From NCBI GenBank assembly GCA_955652855.1, contig CATPCN010000037.1, positions 1 to 10,189 on the forward strand: a stretch of DNA of 10,189 nt, in the 5' to 3' direction. The DNA is from an uncultured Chthoniobacterales bacterium. Lineage in GTDB: Bacteria; Verrucomicrobiota; Verrucomicrobiae; Chthoniobacterales; UBA10450. The position numbers and the translations under genes are program-made. Under the pieces are notes generated by a model. The model ran no database searches. It was not told the origin of the DNA and saw only the letters and a list, made by a program, of their open reading frames with translations. Shown piece by piece: positions 7,336 to 10,189 of the stretch. The first letter of the stretch is position 1, and every line of letters starts with the position of its first letter.

Positions 7336-8084
7336 ATGTTCTCATTCTCGCGGCTGGCTATGCGACGCGGCTTTATCCCCTCACCCTGAACAAAGCAAAG
7401 CCGCTGCTGGAGGTCGCAGGAAAGCCGATGATCGAATGGGTCCTGGATAATCTCGCGCCTGTTTCAGACCTCGAGACGATTTACATCGTCGCGAACAACA
7501 AGTTCGCGAAAGATTTTCAAACTTGGGCCGATTCTTACAAACAGCGTCAGTCACAATTCAACTTCAAGATCATAAACGACGGATCCAATGACGACTCGGA
7601 CAAACTCGGGGCGATCGGCGACATCAATCTCGTGCTCACGCGCGAAGACCTGGGCAAGAGCGATCTGATCGTCGTCGCGGGCGATAATCTTTTCAGCGAA
7701 CCGCTCACCGATTTTGTAAACAGCGCGCGGAGCTCAGCTGCGACGTTGGCGACCTACGACGTGGGCGACCTCGAAGCGATGAAGAAGTACGCTAACATCG
7801 ACATTAACTCCGACGGCGTGATCACGCACTTCGAAGAAAAGCCAGCCAACCCGAAGAGCACGCTGGCCGGCATCGCTCTCTATTATTTTTCGCGCGAAAC
7901 GATTCCGTTGTTCACGACGTATCTCGCGGCCGGAAATAATCCCGATCAACCGGGACGCTTTATCCAATGGCTTTACCAACGAAAACCGGTGAAGACTTTT
8001 CAAATCAAAGGGACCTGGTTCGACATTGGGAGCAAGGAAACACTCGAAGAAGCGAATCGGATCTTCGAAAAGTTCCGACGCTAA
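7332..8084 (+). CDS. NDP-sugar pyrophosphorylase-type nucleotidyltransferase
   Basis: A 250-residue enzyme of the NTP_transferase (glucose-1-phosphate thymidylyl/uridylyltransferase-like) family, which joins a sugar 1-phosphate to an NTP to make a nucleotide sugar for cell-envelope or polysaccharide synthesis. Visible motifs are the nucleotide-binding loop LAAGYATRLYPLT (6-18), KAKPLLEVAGKP (21-32), the metal-binding GDN (117-119), FEEKP (167-171), and GTWFDIG (227-233) near the end. The usual G-x-G-T-R loop reads G-Y-A-T-R, a variant found in some short family members. There is no left-handed beta-helix acyltransferase extension, so it is not GlmU-like. The ATG overlaps the glnD stop codon as ATGA, which implies translational coupling despite no evident functional link. 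The exact sugar and NTP cannot be read from sequence. It converges on the DUF5069 gene. Confidence 0.9.
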   Translation: MNVLILAAGYATRLYPLTLNKAKPLLEVAGKPMIEWVLDNLAPVSDLETIYIVANNKFAKDFQTWADSYKQRQSQFNFKIINDGSNDDSDKLGAIGDINLVLTREDLGKSDLIVVAGDNLFSEPLTDFVNSARSSAATLATYDVGDLEAMKKYANIDINSDGVITHFEEKPANPKSTLAGIALYYFSRETIPLFTTYLAAGNNPDQPGRFIQWLYQRKPVKTFQIKGTWFDIGSKETLEEANRIFEKFRR

Positions 8085-8111
8085 GATCAACATGAAAATT
8101 ATGTCGATCTT
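8083..8111. terminator. Stem-loop between convergent genes, candidate bidirectional terminator
   Basis: Arms AAGATCAACAT (8083-8093) and ATGTCGATCTT (8101-8111) pair at 10 of 11 positions around the 7-base loop GAAAATT. The stem begins inside the nucleotidyltransferase stop codon. A second GC-rich inverted repeat, GCGCG (8112-8116) with CGCGC (8124-8128), follows directly. The position between two converging genes fits a transcription end for both, but neither strand has a run of Ts right after the stem, so the mechanism is uncertain. Confidence 0.45.
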
Positions 8112-8140
8112 GCGCGTGCACTCCGCGCGCTCAGGAGACG

Positions 8141-8560
8141 CTATTTCAACCGGCCTTCGTCGAACTCGATCAGATCGAAGTAGGTCTTGATGTCTTTGCG
8201 GTCGGCGCCGCCGGCTTCTTTGAGAAAATGAACGAAGCGCGCTTTTTTTGCTGCTGTGTCGGGATGCCGCGAGATCATCGCCTGGTTCCATTGCTCGATC
8301 TCGTCCGCTGAATGCGTGACCGCGTTTTTTTGCACCCATTGCAGGATCGCATCGTCGTCATCCAGCCGATTGGCCGTCTCTTCGAACGCGTCCGGATTCA
8401 ATTTCAAAAACGTGAGGAGATGTTTGTCGAAGCCGGTCGTCTTGTAGTTGTAGCCGTTAAGCAGACCTTTGCTGTGCAGCCGCGCCTTGTCGATCAAGCG
8501 CGGTAAATGCACGTAACCGCCGAGCCGCTCGTACGGACTGCGTGGATGCAGTTTTCGCAT
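8141..8560 (-). CDS. DUF5069 domain protein
   Basis: A small (139 aa) soluble protein that matches the DUF5069 family from memory. The hallmark N-terminal block is MRKLHPRSPYERLGGYVHLP, continuing with RLIDKARLHSKG and a middle GFDKHLLTFLKL. A WV pair and a highly charged C-terminal half follow. No signal peptide, membrane segment or metal motif is seen. The family has no established function that I can name. ATG 8558-8560 is the only sensible start, since the conserved block begins almost at once. The gene is the last of a minus-strand group, 11 bp after the zinc-ribbon bactofilin stop, so co-transcription is likely. Whether it works with the bactofilins is inference from position only. Confidence 0.85.
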   Translation of the reverse strand: MRKLHPRSPYERLGGYVHLPRLIDKARLHSKGLLNGYNYKTTGFDKHLLTFLKLNPDAFEETANRLDDDDAILQWVQKNAVTHSADEIEQWNQAMISRHPDTAAKKARFVHFLKEAGGADRKDIKTYFDLIEFDEGRLK

Positions 8561-8571
8561 CGAGGCGAAGT

Positions 8572-9417
8572 CTAGGTGGCGGGCAAAGGGTGCGCAACTG
8601 CGCCGGGAATTTCTGACTCGCGCGCCGGTTTGGCGGCCGGCTTTGCTTCCGGCAATAGTTCGCCTTGCATCAAACCGCTGTTCCCGATGATGAGCTGACC
8701 GGAAAAAAACCCTCCTTTTTCAACCGTGATCGCCTTGGCCGTAACGTTGCCTTCGAGGGATGCGCCGCGATGAATGATGACGACGGTTTCAGCAACGATC
8801 TCGCCGGTCATGTGGCCGCGAATCTCGATGCTCTTGACGTTCAGCCGCCGGAAAAATTGCACCTCCGCTTTGCGTTCAATGAGCAGATGATGCGCGCTGA
8901 TCCGGCCGGGAATTTTTCCACTCACAGCGATCGTGACCGGCCCTGCGCAGTCGAGATTTCCGCGTAGTTTGCCCTCGATCAGCGCCGATCGACAAGCGAC
9001 GGTCGTGCTGCTGAGATCGCCTCTGGAAGTGACATGGATTTGTCCGTGTGTCCGGATGATTCGGCTGAAACTGGTGGTGACTTTGTAATCGCGCAGATCG
9101 ATGTGCCTGCTGCACGCGGGACAAATCGTCGAGCTGGCGGCGTCGCTAATCTCCTGCTTCGCGCCGCATTCAAAACATTGGACGATGGAGCTTCCGTGCG
9201 GTTTCCAAAGGCTGTCGAATTTTCGGAAGATCGACGGGTCGTGCGTGACGACCGGCTCTTGTTTGGATTTTAATCTTATCTCCAGCTTGGGAGCCGAAGG
9301 TGCAAATGAACCGCCGCACTGGCGGCACATGGTGCTTTTCGCCGCCACATATTCCATCTGCTTAAAGCCACAGTGTGGACAATCCACACTGACCTTAGCA
9401 GGCGACGACTTTGCCAC
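8572..9417 (-). CDS. Bactofilin with two N-terminal zinc ribbons
   Basis: A 281-residue two-part protein. The N-terminal third holds two zinc-ribbon-like units with identical spacing: Cys13-X2-Cys16-X14-Cys31-X2-Cys34 and Cys81-X2-Cys84-X14-Cys99-X2-Cys102. The units also share GxKQ after the first pair and A-A-x-S-T before the second, which points to internal duplication. From about residue 125 to 245 comes a bactofilin (polymer-forming, beta-helical) domain, seen as short repeats of alternating hydrophobic residues with G-x-(I/L)-x-G turns (IEGKLRGNL, IEIRGHMTGEI, LEGNVTAKAI). The tail (about 250-281) is rich in Pro, Ala and Lys. Bactofilins polymerise into cytoskeletal filaments near the membrane; the ribbons may add a zinc-dependent protein or nucleic-acid contact. 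The start is GTG 9415-9417; an in-frame TAG lies just upstream (9424-9426), so it cannot begin earlier. It lies 31 bp after the canonical bactofilin and 11 bp before the DUF5069 gene. Confidence 0.88.
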   Translation of the reverse strand: MAKSSPAKVSVDCPHCGFKQMEYVAAKSTMCRQCGGSFAPSAPKLEIRLKSKQEPVVTHDPSIFRKFDSLWKPHGSSIVQCFECGAKQEISDAASSTICPACSRHIDLRDYKVTTSFSRIIRTHGQIHVTSRGDLSSTTVACRSALIEGKLRGNLDCAGPVTIAVSGKIPGRISAHHLLIERKAEVQFFRRLNVKSIEIRGHMTGEIVAETVVIIHRGASLEGNVTAKAITVEKGGFFSGQLIIGNSGLMQGELLPEAKPAAKPARESEIPGAVAHPLPAT

Positions 9418-9448
9418 GGGGCGCTAACTGAGCGGAGGGTGACGTCGT

Positions 9449-10012
9449 TTACACGCGCGCGCCGAACGCAGCGGTCTTGACCGAACCGGAATCTTCATTC
9501 CGCACAATCTCAGGCCTGCTGCTTCCGCCTTTCGCGGCGGTAACGCTCATGCCGCTTGTCACCTCCGATTTGCCGATGAAGGTCGCTCCTTCTTCGATAA
9601 TGAGTCGGGCCGCTTTTAAATCACCCTGCAGCGTGCATTTCGATTTTAGCTCGCAGCGCTCGTTTACAGTGATGTTGCCCTGCACTTTTCCGAAAACGAT
9701 GATCGATTTCGTTTTGATCTCGCCGCGGATGTCGGCATTCTCACCGATCGTCAACACGCCTTCAGAATTGATTTCGCCCTCGACTTTGCCGTCGATCAGC
9801 AGCTCTTTTTGAAATTTGATCGAGCCTTTGATCTCGACGTCGCTTGACAGGATGTCTTTGCCAGAATGTTCAGCCATAAATTTTTGGTGATCGATTAGTG
9901 ATGTTCTTGATGGTTCTCCGTATGCAGGGCGGTTGTTTTCATCGGCGCCCGAGGTCAACGATCCTTCTCCAATCGACGACATCGGCTTTTGCGGGATGAA
10001 TTTTTTCAACAC
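9449..10012 (-). CDS. Bactofilin family cytoskeletal protein
   Basis: A 187-residue bactofilin. The polymer-forming beta-helix domain spans about residues 53-150 and shows the family's repeated I/V-x-G-x-(I/V)-x-G pattern: VEIKGSIKF, LLIDGKVEGEI, NADIRGEIKTKSI, VFGKVQGNI, LQGDLKAARLII. Both termini are polar and likely disordered, as is normal for the family. These proteins assemble without nucleotide into filaments that help position cell-wall or polarity proteins. The frame opens with GTG 10010-10012 (product begins MLKKFIPQKP, a Lys-rich lead resembling bactofilin membrane-binding N-termini). ATG 9980-9982 (MSSIGEG) is the alternative and fits the promoter position better. It is the first gene of a likely three-gene minus-strand operon with the zinc-ribbon bactofilin and DUF5069. 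Confidence 0.93.
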   Translation of the reverse strand: MLKKFIPQKPMSSIGEGSLTSGADENNRPAYGEPSRTSLIDHQKFMAEHSGKDILSSDVEIKGSIKFQKELLIDGKVEGEINSEGVLTIGENADIRGEIKTKSIIVFGKVQGNITVNERCELKSKCTLQGDLKAARLIIEEGATFIGKSEVTSGMSVTAAKGGSSRPEIVRNEDSGSVKTAAFGARV

Positions 10013-10018
10013 ACGCTC

Positions 10019-10047
10019 ATTATTGTAACGCTCTGCCCCATTGTCAA
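10019..10047 (-). promoter_or_regulatory. Sigma-70-like promoter ahead of the bactofilin operon
   Basis: On the minus strand a perfect -35 box TTGACA (10047-10042) is followed, after exactly 17 bases, by AATAAT (10024-10019), a 5-of-6 match to the -10 consensus. Transcription would be expected to start at about 10010-10013, right at the GTG proposed for the bactofilin. This means either a leaderless GTG start or, more simply, translation from ATG 9982 with a short leader. An overlapping TACAAT (10027-10022) would leave only a 14-base spacer and is less likely. Confidence 0.55.
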
Positions 10048-10076
10048 TAACTCTCCTAGGGAAAAAGCACTTTTAT

Positions 10077-10189
10077 TCACAATTTGACCCGGAAGAGTTT
10101 GAAGCTGCCGATCAGTTCATTCAGCATAAAGAATGCCGATGCTTGAGTCGGCGTCCGGTCCAGCACTTGCCCGACGGAATTCGCGGAGG
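10077..10189 (-). CDS. Possible C-terminal end of an unrecognised gene, truncated by the window edge
   Basis: A minus-strand frame is open from the window edge to TGA 10077-10079. It gives 36 residues ending in NELIGSFKLFRVKL, with a hydrophobic helix-like stretch before it (ASAFFMLNELIG). I do not recognise the family. The gene would lie 64 bp upstream of the bactofilin frame in the same direction, with the bactofilin promoter in the gap. Caution is needed because a second minus frame and a plus-strand frame are also open across part of this short stretch. Confidence 0.4.
   Translation of the reverse strand, partial: SANSVGQVLDRTPTQASAFFMLNELIGSFKLFRVKL

Noticed and set aside
7734..8339. 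Minus-strand 201-codon open frame spanning the nucleotidyltransferase end and the DUF5069 gene
   Set aside because: It overlaps two recognisable genes in other frames and crosses the intergenic stem-loop. Its composition is typical of a shadow frame.
10061..10076. AAAAG/CTTTT inverted repeat after the right-edge frame as a terminator
   Set aside because: The loop would be only two bases and the stem is all weak pairs except one, so it is unlikely to terminate transcription.

Overview
The window looks like a chromosomal segment from a soil-type member of the Verrucomicrobiota, probably Chthoniobacterales/'Candidatus Udaeobacter'-like. This is an inference from the protein types, the scarcity of clear Shine-Dalgarno sites, and the intergenic repeats upstream of pgi, which resemble dispersed palindromes common in such genomes. 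No phylogenetic placement was computed. There are no tRNA or rRNA genes, CRISPR arrays, transposases or phage genes, and coding density is high.

Left part, plus strand: the window opens inside an S9-family serine peptidase (C-terminal catalytic domain only). A repeat-filled gap of about 110 bp follows. Then comes a tightly packed plus-strand series: glucose-6-phosphate isomerase (pgi), a small soluble histidine kinase-like protein, an NtrC-type sigma-54-dependent response regulator, the PII uridylyltransferase/uridylyl-removing enzyme GlnD, and a sugar-phosphate nucleotidyltransferase. The gaps in order are 34, 5 and 60 bp, then a 4-bp ATGA overlap, so most or all of it may be one operon. The kinase/regulator pair next to glnD suggests a nitrogen-control cassette by analogy with NtrB/NtrC and GlnD, but no glnB, glnA or amtB gene is visible. 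Pgi and the nucleotidyltransferase belong to sugar-phosphate and nucleotide-sugar metabolism.

Right part, minus strand: a converging group is separated from the nucleotidyltransferase by a 56-bp gap that holds an 11-bp stem-loop. Read in transcription order it contains a canonical bactofilin, a second bactofilin with two N-terminal zinc ribbons, and a DUF5069 protein, with gaps of 31 and 11 bp. A good sigma-70-like promoter lies just ahead of the first bactofilin. At the right edge, a short minus-strand frame may be the C-terminus of another gene.

The most interesting parts are the zinc-ribbon bactofilin with duplicated CX2C-X14-CX2C units next to an ordinary bactofilin, the histidine kinase whose usual G1 box is missing beside an intact sigma-54 activator, and the palindromic repeats in the gaps. 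Nothing in the window demonstrates a wholly new system.
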